DNA of 51,027 nt from Gammaproteobacteria bacterium (GCA_022820625.1 JAJEFE010000019.1:1-51027), one strand, 5' to 3'; positions 1 to 8,360 are shown, counted from the first letter of the stretch. Notes: generated by a model from the sequence alone, not told the origin. Numbers and translations are program-made.

Positions 1-77
1 GGCTCCTCGCTAATGGCCATCCATGGCCCGCTCGTCGCCCGCGACGTTCGCAAGGGTTGTCCGCACGCACCCTCGCT
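1..77 (+). repeat. Dispersed palindromic element, copy A (truncated by window start)
   Basis: Positions 1-45 match the last 45 nt of the core of copies B (reverse strand) and C, including the GGCCATCCATGGCC hairpin at 15-28. Positions 46-77 are the right outer arm. Its reverse complement starts AGCGAGGG and contains CCCTTGCG, like the arms at 42200 and 51000. The left arm and first hairpin lie outside the window. It ends about 95 nt past the dacB stop codon. Family membership is clear from the alignment; function is unknown. Confidence 0.85.
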
Positions 78-171
78 AGGGGAGTGGCCTGACTCACACA
101 AACGAGTCTCCAGTTTACCCGGGGCGGTTCAGTGGTGACGGGCCGGGACTGTCAGGGAGTTTTTTTGTGGG

Positions 172-1584
172 TCAGAACTCGTGTACCCACTCGACCAGGG
201 TGTCGAGAAATTCCTCTCCTGTTCCCCGGTGGGCATCCGTGGCGTTGATCATTGCCGCCACGATGTAGGTTGTACCGCTCAAGGCGTGGACGTAGCCGGC
301 AATGGCTGCCACGTGGTCGATACTGCCCGTTTTCAGATGGGACCGGCCCAGGGCCTCGTCGCCCTCAAACCGCCGGCGCGTGGTGCCGTCCAGTCCGCCG
401 ATGGACATGGACGCCATGAATTCGGCGCCGTAGGGCGGTTGTTGCGCGAGTTGGAGCATGTCGGCCAGCAACTGCGCGGAGATTCGGGTCTGTCGGGACA
501 GCCCGGCACCGTTGTCGATGACCAGTGATTCGATGTTCAATCCCCGTGAAGCGAGATGATCGCGAATCACGTCTACGCCGCCAGCGCGCGTCCCCGGCCG
601 GTCGGACGCCTCCATGCCCAGCGTGTAGAGCAATTGGCGGGTCATCACGTTGTTGCTGAACTTGTTGATCCTGCGAATAACGTCACCGAGCGGGAGCGAA
701 TCCCACACCAGAATCGGCTCCAGTTCCTCGCTCACAGCGCCTTGCCGCCACCCGCCCGTATGGGTTCCACCGAGTTCGCGCCAGAGCGTCGCGAACAGGC
801 CGTATGCGTACGAGTCGTGCCGCAGGGCGGTGCGCGTAAGGGAGTAGGGCACGCAGGCGGCGGGGAAGTCGCCGGAGAGAAAGACCCGGTCCGCCGCCTC
901 GCCGCGGACGTCATGGGTGATGCCCGCCTGGTAGCCGCGGCAGCGCCCGCTCACCAGGTTCAGCCGGTTGACGATGTCCAGGTTGGCCAGGACCGGATCG
1001 GTGGTCACGAGAACGCCGTCGCCGTCGGGGTAGATACCGAACTGGTAGCGAATGGCCTTGTAGTTGACCAACAGCGCATTCGGCAGGACGTTGTAGGTAC
1101 GGAAGGGGTCGCCGTCGAATTCGCCGGGGTCGCCCCCGGCGTCCACGAAGGCCGAATCGTCGATGACCAGGTCGCCGTTAATCTCGGTTAGACCGAGATG
1201 CCGCACCGCGCGCAGCAGCTTGCGAAATTCGTCAGTAACCAGGGAGGGATCGCCGTAGCCCTTGATCGCGAGATCGCCGTTAAGGCTCCAGCCGTTGCGT
1301 TCACCCAGAAAGTACACCTCCGTCGGCCAAGTATACGTCGGACCGAGCACCTCGAGGCCCACCCAACTCGTCACCAGCTTGATTACGGAGGCAGGATTTC
1401 TCGGCTGCAGCGGATGATGAGCCAGGACGGGCTGCTCCGTTCCCGACATCTGCACGACGACGCTGACATTCGCCTGCGGTATATCGTGAGCCGAGAGAAC
1501 GCGCTGGAGCCGGTCCGGCAACTGCGCGGCGCCGCTGGACCACCCAATGCAGGACAACAACAGGACCGCCGGCCGCATTCGCAT
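172..1584 (-). CDS. dacB: D-alanyl-D-alanine carboxypeptidase/endopeptidase (PBP4, peptidase S13)
   Basis: Penicillin-binding protein of the S13 family, which trims or cleaves peptide cross-links in periplasmic peptidoglycan. The three active-site motifs are visible: SVIK (Ser66-Lys69 from the chosen start), SNN in the stretch KFSNNVMTRQLL, and KTG in LKTGSIDHVAAIAGYV. About 470 aa is normal for DacB. The frame is open to 1695, but the ATG at 1584 directly precedes MRMRPAVLLLSCIGWSSG, a signal peptide, so that start is preferred. An LLSC sequence could be a lipobox, though cleavage after GAAQ by signal peptidase I is also possible. It is divergent from the mazEF pair. Copy A of the palindromic element lies beyond its 3' end. 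Confidence 0.93.
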   Translation of the reverse strand: MRMRPAVLLLSCIGWSSGAAQLPDRLQRVLSAHDIPQANVSVVVQMSGTEQPVLAHHPLQPRNPASVIKLVTSWVGLEVLGPTYTWPTEVYFLGERNGWSLNGDLAIKGYGDPSLVTDEFRKLLRAVRHLGLTEINGDLVIDDSAFVDAGGDPGEFDGDPFRTYNVLPNALLVNYKAIRYQFGIYPDGDGVLVTTDPVLANLDIVNRLNLVSGRCRGYQAGITHDVRGEAADRVFLSGDFPAACVPYSLTRTALRHDSYAYGLFATLWRELGGTHTGGWRQGAVSEELEPILVWDSLPLGDVIRRINKFSNNVMTRQLLYTLGMEASDRPGTRAGGVDVIRDHLASRGLNIESLVIDNGAGLSRQTRISAQLLADMLQLAQQPPYGAEFMASMSIGGLDGTTRRRFEGDEALGRSHLKTGSIDHVAAIAGYVHALSGTTYIVAAMINATDAHRGTGEEFLDTLVEWVHEF

Positions 1585-1673
1585 GGAACGCCATTGTGCC
1601 GCAGACGCGGGCGCAAGGGTAGTCACGGACTTACCGAAGGTTTTTTCTGCACCGGTAGCGTCAGGCCGAGAAT

Positions 1674-1691
1674 ATGCTACCCTAGTAGCAT
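1674..1691. promoter_or_regulatory. Palindromic operator candidate for the mazEF pair
   Basis: A perfect inverted repeat ATGCTAC-CCTA-GTAGCAT ends 21 nt before the antitoxin ATG. Ribbon-helix-helix antitoxins usually repress their own operon by binding such dyads over the promoter. A TATGCT hexamer at 1673-1678 inside the left arm could be the -10 box. The dyad is seen directly; the autoregulatory role is inferred. It could also affect the divergent dacB. Confidence 0.6.
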
Positions 1692-1712
1692 TCAAGTTAG
1701 CACCATACGCCC

Positions 1713-1931
1713 ATGAAACTCAGCATCAGCCTTCCGGCAGAGGAAGTCGGATTCCTGGACGCCTACGCGCGTTCGCAAGGCATAAAGTCGCGGTCCGGCG
1801 TCATTCAGGCTGCGCTTCGCCTGTTGCGCACGTCGCAACTTGCCGACGACTACGCGTCGGCCTGGGCTGAGTGGGCCGAGGAAGACGCGGAAGCCTGGGA
1901 CCGGACGGCGGGTGACGGCATCGCGGAGTGA
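1713..1931 (+). CDS. mazE: MazE-type ribbon-helix-helix antitoxin
   Basis: A 72-aa protein with an N-terminal ribbon-helix-helix segment (MKLSISLPAEEVGFLDAYAR, then a SRSGVIQAALRLLR helix). The acidic, tryptophan-rich C-terminal tail (DDYASAWAEWAEEDAEAW) is the part that typically wraps the MazF toxin. The sequence style recalls the actinobacterial MazE group, judged from memory and not searched. It overlaps the downstream toxin by 4 nt (GTGA), which suggests translational coupling. No clear Shine-Dalgarno precedes the ATG. It probably represses its own promoter through the dyad at 1674-1691. Confidence 0.85.
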   Translation: MKLSISLPAEEVGFLDAYARSQGIKSRSGVIQAALRLLRTSQLADDYASAWAEWAEEDAEAWDRTAGDGIAE

Positions 1932-2293
1932 CCTCCCTGGAGACTCCTCGGCGGGGTGATATCTGGATGGTCGATTTGCCCAATCCGGTCGGTGTCGAGG
2001 CCGCTTTCGTGCGACCTGCGGTGGTGGTCAGCAACAACACGGGCAACGAAATCGCTTCTGTGATGAGGCGGGGCGTAATCACGGTTGTACCGATCACGAG
2101 CAACGTTCGACGCGTGTTTCCTTTTCAGACCAGGCTTTCAGCCCGGCGGTGCGGTCTGAGGCGGGATTCGAAAGCACAGGCGGAACAAATCCGCGCCGTC
2201 GCCGTTGAACGATTGCGCTATCGCATGGGCCGTGTGCCGCGAAGGACCATGAACGAAATCGACGCAGCGATACGCTTGCATCTGAGTCTGTGA
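1928..2293 (+). CDS. mazF: MazF/PemK-family endoribonuclease toxin
   Basis: A 121-aa PemK-like protein. It has the family opening RRGDIWMVDL, the RPAVVVSNN strand-turn, the VITVVPITSN strand, and a C-terminal segment with AEQIRAVAVERL, where MazF proteins usually read D-Q-x-R-x-x-D. MazF toxins cleave single-stranded mRNA at short motifs when not bound by MazE. The start is a GTG overlapping the antitoxin stop, so the pair is one transcript. Length and motif order are typical, so the toxin looks intact. Cleavage specificity cannot be read from sequence. Confidence 0.88.
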   Translation: MTSLETPRRGDIWMVDLPNPVGVEAAFVRPAVVVSNNTGNEIASVMRRGVITVVPITSNVRRVFPFQTRLSARRCGLRRDSKAQAEQIRAVAVERLRYRMGRVPRRTMNEIDAAIRLHLSL

Positions 2294-2324
2294 TTCGCTG
2301 TTGAATGGACCAGGGGAGAAAGAA

Positions 2325-3338
2325 ATGATCGGGAAACTACCATTGGCGGCGATCGTCGCGCTGGCATGCGTCGCTGCCGCACACTCGGGCTTCACGCAAA
2401 CTCGGGAACAGGGGCCCTGGTGGCCCTCCGTGCACGGGCCGGAAGACCAGGCCGGGGCGTCAAACTACGTTACGCCGGAAAAGATTCTGTCGGCGTTGCA
2501 GATTCCCCGCACGGGCCAGACCTATGAACTGGGTCACATGTACGAAACGAGCATGCCCCAGTACGGTTATCGGCCCTATTTTCTGCAGGTTGTGCCGGCC
2601 GCGCCGCCGGAGCGCGCCGGCGAGGGCGCCGCGCACCGCGATTACTTCACCGGGTTCATCGGCCAGATGGGTACCCAGTTCGACGCGCTCAGCCATCAGG
2701 GCGAGTCGGTGCGGATGGCGGACGGCTCGGTGCAGAACGTCTACTACAACGGGTTCACGCAGCAAGATCTGACCGGCGCCAACAATGGGGTGGGCGGATT
2801 GGAGGCGCTGGGCATGGAGCATGTGAAACCATTCATTACCCGCGGCATCCTGATCGACATCGCAGGCTACAAGGGCGTCGAGAGCCTCGAAGCCGGCTAC
2901 GAAGTGACGATGGACGATGTGCGCGGCGCGCTGGCGCGCCAGGGCATGGACGAGGAAACTGTCCAGCAGGGCGATGCGGTGCTGTTCAATTACGGCTGGG
3001 CAGTCAACTGGACGAACCCGTCGAAGTACAACGACTCCTACGTGGGCGTCGGGGAGAACGAGGGTTCTCCCGGGATCTTTGCCGAGGTCACGCGCTGGCT
3101 GATCGGCCGCCGGGTCTCTCTGGTGGGCGCCGACAGTTGCTGCGTGGAAGTCAGGCCGCGTCCAGGGCCGGAGAACGTGCATCGCATGCTGTTTCTCCAG
3201 GACGGGATTCCGCTGCTGGAAAACATGGAGTTGCGGGAACTGGCAGGCGACGAAGTGTATGAATTCCTGTTTCTCGCCCTCACCGAACGCATCAAGGGCG
3301 CGACCGGCTCCCCGGTCCGGCCCATCGCCGTTCGCTGA
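2325..3338 (+). CDS. Secreted cyclase-family hydrolase (kynurenine formamidase-like fold)
   Basis: A 337-aa protein of the putative cyclase superfamily (PF04199), metal-dependent amide or lactone hydrolases. The key motif is GTQFDALSH near residue 115, matching the G-T-x-x-D-x-x-x-H metal-site pattern of a common subgroup in which the second His of the classical HxGTHxDxPxH is replaced. A later RGILIDIA and GDAVLFNYGW also fit. ATG 2325 follows GGGGAGAAAG and begins a signal peptide (MIGKLPLAAIVALACVAAAH), so it is preferred over the upstream in-frame TTG at 2301. The signal peptide predicts a periplasmic location. The substrate is unknown. Confidence 0.85.
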   Translation: MIGKLPLAAIVALACVAAAHSGFTQTREQGPWWPSVHGPEDQAGASNYVTPEKILSALQIPRTGQTYELGHMYETSMPQYGYRPYFLQVVPAAPPERAGEGAAHRDYFTGFIGQMGTQFDALSHQGESVRMADGSVQNVYYNGFTQQDLTGANNGVGGLEALGMEHVKPFITRGILIDIAGYKGVESLEAGYEVTMDDVRGALARQGMDEETVQQGDAVLFNYGWAVNWTNPSKYNDSYVGVGENEGSPGIFAEVTRWLIGRRVSLVGADSCCVEVRPRPGPENVHRMLFLQDGIPLLENMELRELAGDEVYEFLFLALTERIKGATGSPVRPIAVR

Positions 3339-3340
3339 GC

Positions 3341-3382
3341 CGGCAGGTCCCTGCGGTACGCCGACTCGGGAGTTACCTGCCG
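3341..3382 (+). terminator. Hairpin after the cyclase gene, no T-tract
   Basis: CGGCAGGT at 3341-3348 pairs perfectly with ACCTGCCG at 3375-3382, just after the stop codon. There is no U-tract, so it may be a weak terminator or an mRNA 3' stabilising hairpin. A second 7-bp hairpin (CGGGCCG 3413-3419 with CGGCCCG 3429-3435) follows before the next gene. Confidence 0.35.
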
Positions 3383-3456
3383 CGCGCCGATCCGTAAAAA
3401 ATCACCGTTAACCGGGCCGGTGCCATTTCGGCCCGTTCGCATTGGAGGCGATTGCC

Positions 3457-4518
3457 ATGAAACTGTTGACGATTCTCTTGTTGCTGCTGACCACAACGCT
3501 TGCCCGGGCCGAGTGGGTCGACTATGACGTGCCGCTGATTCCGTACGAGTCCGTACCCAACTTTCTGAAATATTCACCCGAGATGAACCTCGGCGAGGTG
3601 CTGGGGGTGGCGGTCAATTCAAGGGGCTACATCATGGTCCTGAACCACCCCGGCTCGGCGAGCAACGGCGGCCCGCTGTACCGTAACGCCACCTCGCAGT
3701 TGCTGGAGTTCGACCCCGAGGGTTATTTCGTGCGCGAGATCGGGCAGAACGTCTACGGGTTCGGTTACTCACACACGATCCGCTACGACAGGTACGACAA
3801 CCTGTGGGTCGTCGACAAGGGCGCGAACACAGTAGTCAAGTTCGATCCAGCGGGTTACGTGACCCTGAATCTCGGCCGAAGGCCCGAAGGCTTCGACGAG
3901 TACGAACACGTTACCGGCGCCGATGCGGTCCAGGTGGACGGGTTCTTCGGTGGGCCGACCGACGTGGCCTGGGATGCCGACGACAACATCTACGTCAGCG
4001 ACGGCTATCTCAACTCGCGCGTCGCCAAGATGGACAAGCACGGCAACTGGATCAGGTCCTGGGGTTCCTACGGCAGCGAACCCGGCCAGTTCGACCTGCC
4101 GCACAGCATGCAGGCCGACCGCGACGGCAACATCTACGTGGCCGACCGCACCAACCGGCGCATCCAGGTGTTCGATTCGGACGGCAATCTGCTGCGCATC
4201 ATGCTGCTCAACGTGCCCTACGACAAGACGATGCAGCCGGTCCTGGGCAACGTGAATCCGGATTTGCCGGACGCAACGCGGCCCTGGTCGCTGTGCATCA
4301 CGCCGGGCGATCCGCAATACCTGTGGGCCGGCGACGAGCATCCCGGCCGCATCTACAAGCTCACGCTGGACGGCGAGATCCTGGGAATGCTCGGAGAGTC
4401 GGGCCGTCAACTCGGCCAGTTCAACTGGCTCCACGGCATCGATTGCTCCCAGGAAGGCGTGCTCTATATCGCGGACCTGAACAACTGGCGGGTGCAGAAG
4501 CTGATTCTCAACCCCTGA
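3457..4518 (+). CDS. Secreted NHL-repeat beta-propeller, amidating-lyase-like
   Basis: A 353-aa protein with at least four NHL-type repeats, for example DDNIYVSDGYLNSRVAKMD, then FDLPHSMQADRDGNIYVADR and NRRIQVFDSDGNLL. The pattern resembles bacterial relatives of the peptidyl-alpha-hydroxyglycine alpha-amidating lyase domain, a six-bladed propeller. The true reaction is unproven and it may only bind ligand. ATG 3457 follows GGAGG and starts a signal peptide (MKLLTILLLLLTTTLARA), so the product should be periplasmic. Its stop is separated by one nucleotide from the stop of the convergent sigma-54 regulator, leaving no room for a separate terminator. Confidence 0.8.
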   Translation: MKLLTILLLLLTTTLARAEWVDYDVPLIPYESVPNFLKYSPEMNLGEVLGVAVNSRGYIMVLNHPGSASNGGPLYRNATSQLLEFDPEGYFVREIGQNVYGFGYSHTIRYDRYDNLWVVDKGANTVVKFDPAGYVTLNLGRRPEGFDEYEHVTGADAVQVDGFFGGPTDVAWDADDNIYVSDGYLNSRVAKMDKHGNWIRSWGSYGSEPGQFDLPHSMQADRDGNIYVADRTNRRIQVFDSDGNLLRIMLLNVPYDKTMQPVLGNVNPDLPDATRPWSLCITPGDPQYLWAGDEHPGRIYKLTLDGEILGMLGESGRQLGQFNWLHGIDCSQEGVLYIADLNNWRVQKLILNP

Positions 4519-4519
4519 C

Positions 4520-6313
4520 CTAGCAGCCCGGTCGCGGCCGCACGATGCCGAATTTCTTTATCCGGTCGGTAAACGTCGATGGCTTGAGGCCCACCAGCGC
4601 GGCGGCGCCGCGAGGACCGGATACCCGCCAGCCGGTCGCCGCAAGTGCAGCCAGCAGGTTGTTCTTTTGTAGTTCCAGCAGTTCCTGCTCGGTCATGAGC
4701 GCCGGCTTGCCGTCCCCGTCCGGGTCGGCGGAGACGGGCGCCGACGCAGATGCGGGTCTCGGGATGTCGGCCATGGCCAGGTCGAGGCGCAGCACCTTGC
4801 CGCGGGACAGGATCACGGCGCGCTCTATGACATTCTTCAGTTCGCGCACATTGCCGGGCCAGTCGTAGTTTCGCATCAGCTCCAGGTGCTGGCGGCCGAG
4901 GGAAAGCGGCCGGTGGCCGAAGTCCTGGCAGATCTTCTCCAGGAAGTGGCTGGCAAGTTGCACGATGTCATCGCCCCGTTCCCGCAACGGCGGCACGTCG
5001 ATGGGAAAGACACTGAGGCGGTAGAAGAGGTCTTCGCGAAACGTCCCGTCTTCCACGGCCTTGTCGAGATCCCGGTTGGTCGCTGCCACCACGCGCACAT
5101 CGACCGAGCGGGTGCGGTCGCTGCCCACCTGCTCGAATTCGCCTTCCTGGAGCACCCGTAGCAACTTCCCCTGAAGGTCGAGGGGAATCTCGCCGATCTC
5201 GTCCATGAACAGCGTGCCGCCGTCGGCCAACTGAAATCGGCCCACGCGGTCGCGGTGCGCTCCGGTGAAGGCGCCCTTGACGTGGCCGAAGAATTCGCTC
5301 TCGAACAGTTCGCTCGGGATGGAGGCGCAGTTGACCTTGACCAGGGGCGCGTCGCTTCGCGGGCTGCGGGTGTGGATGACGTGGGCCACCAGTTCCTTGC
5401 CCGTACCGGATTCGCCCTGGATAAGGACGCTGGCGGAAGTCTGCGCCACGGCCTCGACCCGCGCCAGCATCCGCCTGAGCGCCGCGCTTTCGCCGATGAT
5501 GCGCCCGAAATTCATCGAAACCTGCACTTCTTCGCGAAGATAGTCGCGCTCCCGCTGAAGTTCCTCGCGCAGGCGGGCGTTTTCCTCGAACGCCGCCCGC
5601 AGGCGGTGCTCGGCCTCGTTCTGTGCGGTCATGTCCTTCATCGCCACGTGCATCTGCCTGACCCGGCCGTCGGCGCCCCGTTCTACCCTAGAGGACACCA
5701 GCGCCTCGATGATGTCGCCAGACCGGGTCACATAGTTGCGCGGCTCGTTGTCGAGATCGCCCTGGGCGATGATGTCGATCACTTCCTGGCGGTCGAGCAT
5801 GCTGTCGGCGGCCAGGAATTCGGTGATGTTCCTGCCCAGCACTTCCGGGCGCCGATAGCCCATCTTGGACAACCACCGGTCGCTGGCATGAACAATGTGC
5901 CCCTCGCTGTCGACGGTGTGCATCATCGCGGGCGTTTCCCGGTACAGCTCCAGGTATTGCGCCTCGATTCGAGATGCCTCGTCCACCTCGGTATAGACCA
6001 CGACGGTCCGGCCGCCGCCGTTGACAGCCACGTTGGCCAGACAGTCCACCTGCTCTCCTGAACGTGTGTACAGGTCCACCGGCACGTTGTTCAGTCGCCC
6101 GGTCCGGCGCAACAACGGGAGGTAGTCGTTTGCGATGCGGTGGGTTACGGCTGGACTTGACAGTTCCCGCGCGCGCAGCGGTTGAATCTCGTCCCGGGTG
6201 TATCCGAAGCGTTGCAGCCACGCGTCGGTGGCGTCCAGCAGGAAACCCTCCTCGTTCAGGGCCACCGCGAGGACCGGGCTCATGCGAAAGAACGGTCGGT
6301 AGTCAGTCTCCAT
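4520..6313 (-). CDS. Sigma-54-dependent transcriptional activator with two PAS domains
   Basis: A 597-aa enhancer-binding protein. Two PAS sensor modules span roughly residues 8-110 and 122-232, then a short coiled coil (235-265), an AAA+ domain, and a Fis-type helix-turn-helix at the C terminus (LVGLKPSTFTDRIKKFGI). The AAA+ domain has Walker A GESGTGKE (300-307), the sigma-54-contacting loop GAFTGA (347-352) and Walker B GTLFMDE (367-372), so it should be ATPase-competent. No receiver domain or membrane segment is present, so signals are probably cytosolic small molecules or redox cues sensed by PAS. It is divergent from a small secreted protein that has a sigma-54-type promoter. Confidence 0.95.
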   Translation of the reverse strand: METDYRPFFRMSPVLAVALNEEGFLLDATDAWLQRFGYTRDEIQPLRARELSSPAVTHRIANDYLPLLRRTGRLNNVPVDLYTRSGEQVDCLANVAVNGGGRTVVVYTEVDEASRIEAQYLELYRETPAMMHTVDSEGHIVHASDRWLSKMGYRRPEVLGRNITEFLAADSMLDRQEVIDIIAQGDLDNEPRNYVTRSGDIIEALVSSRVERGADGRVRQMHVAMKDMTAQNEAEHRLRAAFEENARLREELQRERDYLREEVQVSMNFGRIIGESAALRRMLARVEAVAQTSASVLIQGESGTGKELVAHVIHTRSPRSDAPLVKVNCASIPSELFESEFFGHVKGAFTGAHRDRVGRFQLADGGTLFMDEIGEIPLDLQGKLLRVLQEGEFEQVGSDRTRSVDVRVVAATNRDLDKAVEDGTFREDLFYRLSVFPIDVPPLRERGDDIVQLASHFLEKICQDFGHRPLSLGRQHLELMRNYDWPGNVRELKNVIERAVILSRGKVLRLDLAMADIPRPASASAPVSADPDGDGKPALMTEQELLELQKNNLLAALAATGWRVSGPRGAAALVGLKPSTFTDRIKKFGIVRPRPGC

Positions 6314-6329
6314 GTGGTAACCTTACGAT

Positions 6330-6416
6330 ATTCCGTGACTCTAATCAACGGTTTTCCGTTAGTTAACGGTTTTCCGTGTATACGACCTCCGCCAAACCCT
6401 TGATTTTCCGTGAATC
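6330..6416. promoter_or_regulatory. Cluster of TTCCGT dyads, candidate enhancer sites
   Basis: Four copies of TTCCGT occur at 6331-6336, 6354-6359, 6372-6377 and 6406-6411. Copies two and three are the same perfect dyad ACGGTTTTCCGT (6348-6359 and 6366-6377), 18 bp apart. The fourth sits inside TGATT-N7-AATCA (6401-6417). They lie directly upstream of the regulator start and 10-100 bp upstream of the sigma-54 promoter, where enhancer sites and autoregulatory operators are expected. The repeats are seen; binding by the adjacent Fis-type regulator is inferred. Confidence 0.65.
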
Positions 6417-6422
6417 AATAGT

Positions 6423-6438
6423 TGGCACGTCTTGTGCA
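6423..6438 (+). promoter_or_regulatory. Sigma-54 (RpoN) promoter candidate
   Basis: TGGCACGTCTTGTGCA has the invariant GG (6424-6425) and GC (6436-6437) exactly 10 nt apart, with a perfect TGGCAC -24 box and one departure (GTGCA for TTGCA) at -12. It lies about 40 nt before the start codon of the small secreted protein. The neighbouring divergent gene encodes a sigma-54 activator, which strengthens the call. Confidence 0.75.
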
Positions 6439-6479
6439 ACTAACTGTCCAGGTAAACAACTCAACATGAGGAGATGATC

Positions 6480-6794
6480 ATGAACACACGAAAACTTCAT
6501 TTGCTGGTGGTGCTGCTGGCCGTGTTCGGGGTTGGCCTCAATACGGCCTTCGGGCGCGAGCCGTCCGCAATCGTTGAGGATATCCGCGAACTGACTCCGG
6601 TCATCGAGGAAGTGACTGTCAACGGTGCTGACGACGCGGCCGAGTACCGTGCGAACAAGGCCCGTTTCGAAGCGGAGATGGCTGCATACGCCAGGTCCGT
6701 GCACGCGCGGTACCGCGATAGCGTAAGGAACCGCCTGGAACTTTCGGTTCACGGCGCAACCCTCGTGGCCTCGGCCTCGGGCATTCGCGGATAG
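6480..6794 (+). CDS. Small secreted protein of unknown function, sigma-54 promoted
   Basis: A 104-aa product not recognised as any family. ATG 6480 lies 6 nt after AGGAG (6469-6473); the ATG at 6474 is too close to that site. Residues 1-25 form a signal peptide (MNTRKLHLLVVLLAVFGVGL, ending near AFG). The mature part is short, with a charged helical stretch (AAEYRANKARFEAEMAAYAR) followed by a weaker C-terminal strand region. It has no cysteine or transmembrane segment after the signal. The upstream sigma-54 promoter and the divergent activator suggest it is a dedicated target of that regulator. A role in stress or the envelope is only a guess. Confidence 0.75.
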   Translation: MNTRKLHLLVVLLAVFGVGLNTAFGREPSAIVEDIRELTPVIEEVTVNGADDAAEYRANKARFEAEMAAYARSVHARYRDSVRNRLELSVHGATLVASASGIRG

Positions 6795-6865
6795 CACTGC
6801 CGTTTCCCAACAGAGACTGCAACCGGACCGGCGGGTGAACACCTCCCTGCCCGCCTGATCCGTAG

Positions 6866-6890
6866 CCCGCACCTCCGACTGAAGTGCGGG
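6866..6890. terminator. GC hairpin between convergent genes
   Basis: CCCGCAC (6866-6872) and GTGCGGG (6884-6890) form a perfect 7-bp stem with an 11-nt loop. It sits between the small secreted gene (+) and pyrC (-) and could serve as a bidirectional terminator. No T-tract is visible. The rest of 6795-7019 shows nothing further. Confidence 0.35.
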
Positions 6891-7019
6891 CATGGCCGGG
6901 AGGCCACTCGGGGACCCGTGGTATTCCCCGGCATTGCCGTCAACGAATTCAGGACGGTCGATCGGGTCCCCATTTTTCTTCGCGACAGCGCCGCGATCAC
7001 ACCGTGAATGCTGCCAGGG

Positions 7020-8360
7020 TTATTCGAATACCAGCCGGCGTCCGCGCGGCTGTTCCACAAGCCGCCCATCCCGAAACACCACCTCTCCGTTCAGCATCGT
7101 CATGTGGACGCTTGAGTTGAACCGCTGCCCTTCCAGGGGCGACCATCCGCACTTGTATTCAAGGCTCACATCGGTGACCACCTCCCCTTCGTCCACGTCC
7201 ACGGCCACCAGGTCGGCGAAATAACCCTCCCTTGCAAATCCCCTGTCGACGATTCCAAACAGGTCGGCGGGATTGTGTGCCGCTTTCTCCGGAATTTCCG
7301 CAAGCGAAATCTCGCCCGACAGGTAGAGTTCCATCAGCAGCTGCAACGAGTGCTGCACCAGGGGCAGCCCGGCAGGCGCCTCGAAGTACGGTCGGGATTT
7401 CTCCTCGAGCGTGTGGGGTGCATGGTCGGTGGCGATCACGTCGATTCGGCCGTCGCGCACGCCTTCGAGCAACCCGGCCCTGTCATCACGCGTTTTGATT
7501 GCGGGATTGCACTTGATGCGGCTGCCCAGGTCCGCATAGCGGGACTCGTCGAACCAGAGGTGGTGGACGCACACCTCCGCGGTGATGCGCTTGTCCGCCA
7601 GGGGTCCCGGCTCGAAGAGTTCCAGTTCCCGCGCCGTGGTGAGGTGCAGGACGTGCAGCCGAGTCCCGTGCCGCCGGGCGAGGTCCACAGCAAGGGAGGA
7701 CGACCTGTAACAGGCCTCCGCCGATCGAATCAGCGGATGCGCGCTCATGGGCACGGATTCGCCGTACTTCGCCCTGAACCGGGCCTCATTGGCCAGGATG
7801 GTGGGCGTATCCTCGCAGTGGGTCACAACGGGAAGCGGCGCATGGGCGAAAATTCCCTCCAGCGCAGCCGGATCGTCCACCAGCATGTTGCCGGTAGAGG
7901 CGCCCATGAATACCTTGATTCCACACGCATGCGAGCGCGTGATTCGCCGGATCTCCTCCAGGTTGTCGTTGGTCGCCCCGAGGTAAAAGGCGTAGTTGCT
8001 GAAACAGCGGCCCTTCGCCCGGCGGTGCTTGTCCGCGAGCGCCTCCCGATCGGTTGTGGGCGGCGCGGTATTGGGCATTTCCATCACGCTGGTCACTCCG
8101 CCGCGTATCGCCGCCCGCGACTCAGTGGCCAGCGAGCCCTTGTGGGTGAGCCCGGGCTCACGAAAGTGCACCTGGTCGTCGATCAGGCCGGGCAACAGGT
8201 AGCGTCCTTCCAGGTCGATAACTTCGATCCCAGCCTCGGCCGCCACCCCTGGCTGAATTTTGCTGATGCGCTCTCCGTCGATGAGGACGTCGACTTCCCT
8301 GACTGCACCCTCGTTCACTAACCTGGCATTGACCAGAAGAATCCTGGAACCGGCCCCCAT
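7020..8360 (-). CDS. pyrC: Dihydroorotase, class I type
   Basis: Amidohydrolase that cyclises carbamoyl aspartate to dihydroorotate in pyrimidine synthesis. The metal motif DDQVHFREPG (D-x-H-x-R) follows YLLPGLID. Further evidence is the MPNTAPPTT segment, KVFMGASTG, a THCED histidine, HVLHLTT, and ATDHAPHTLEEK. The 446-aa length and residues fit the long class I DHOases, which also resemble allantoinases; the FREPG and MPNT motifs favour DHOase. It lies on the minus strand downstream of pip and is separated from it by copy B of the palindromic element. Confidence 0.9.
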   Translation of the reverse strand: MGAGSRILLVNARLVNEGAVREVDVLIDGERISKIQPGVAAEAGIEVIDLEGRYLLPGLIDDQVHFREPGLTHKGSLATESRAAIRGGVTSVMEMPNTAPPTTDREALADKHRRAKGRCFSNYAFYLGATNDNLEEIRRITRSHACGIKVFMGASTGNMLVDDPAALEGIFAHAPLPVVTHCEDTPTILANEARFRAKYGESVPMSAHPLIRSAEACYRSSSLAVDLARRHGTRLHVLHLTTARELELFEPGPLADKRITAEVCVHHLWFDESRYADLGSRIKCNPAIKTRDDRAGLLEGVRDGRIDVIATDHAPHTLEEKSRPYFEAPAGLPLVQHSLQLLMELYLSGEISLAEIPEKAAHNPADLFGIVDRGFAREGYFADLVAVDVDEGEVVTDVSLEYKCGWSPLEGQRFNSSVHMTMLNGEVVFRDGRLVEQPRGRRLVFE

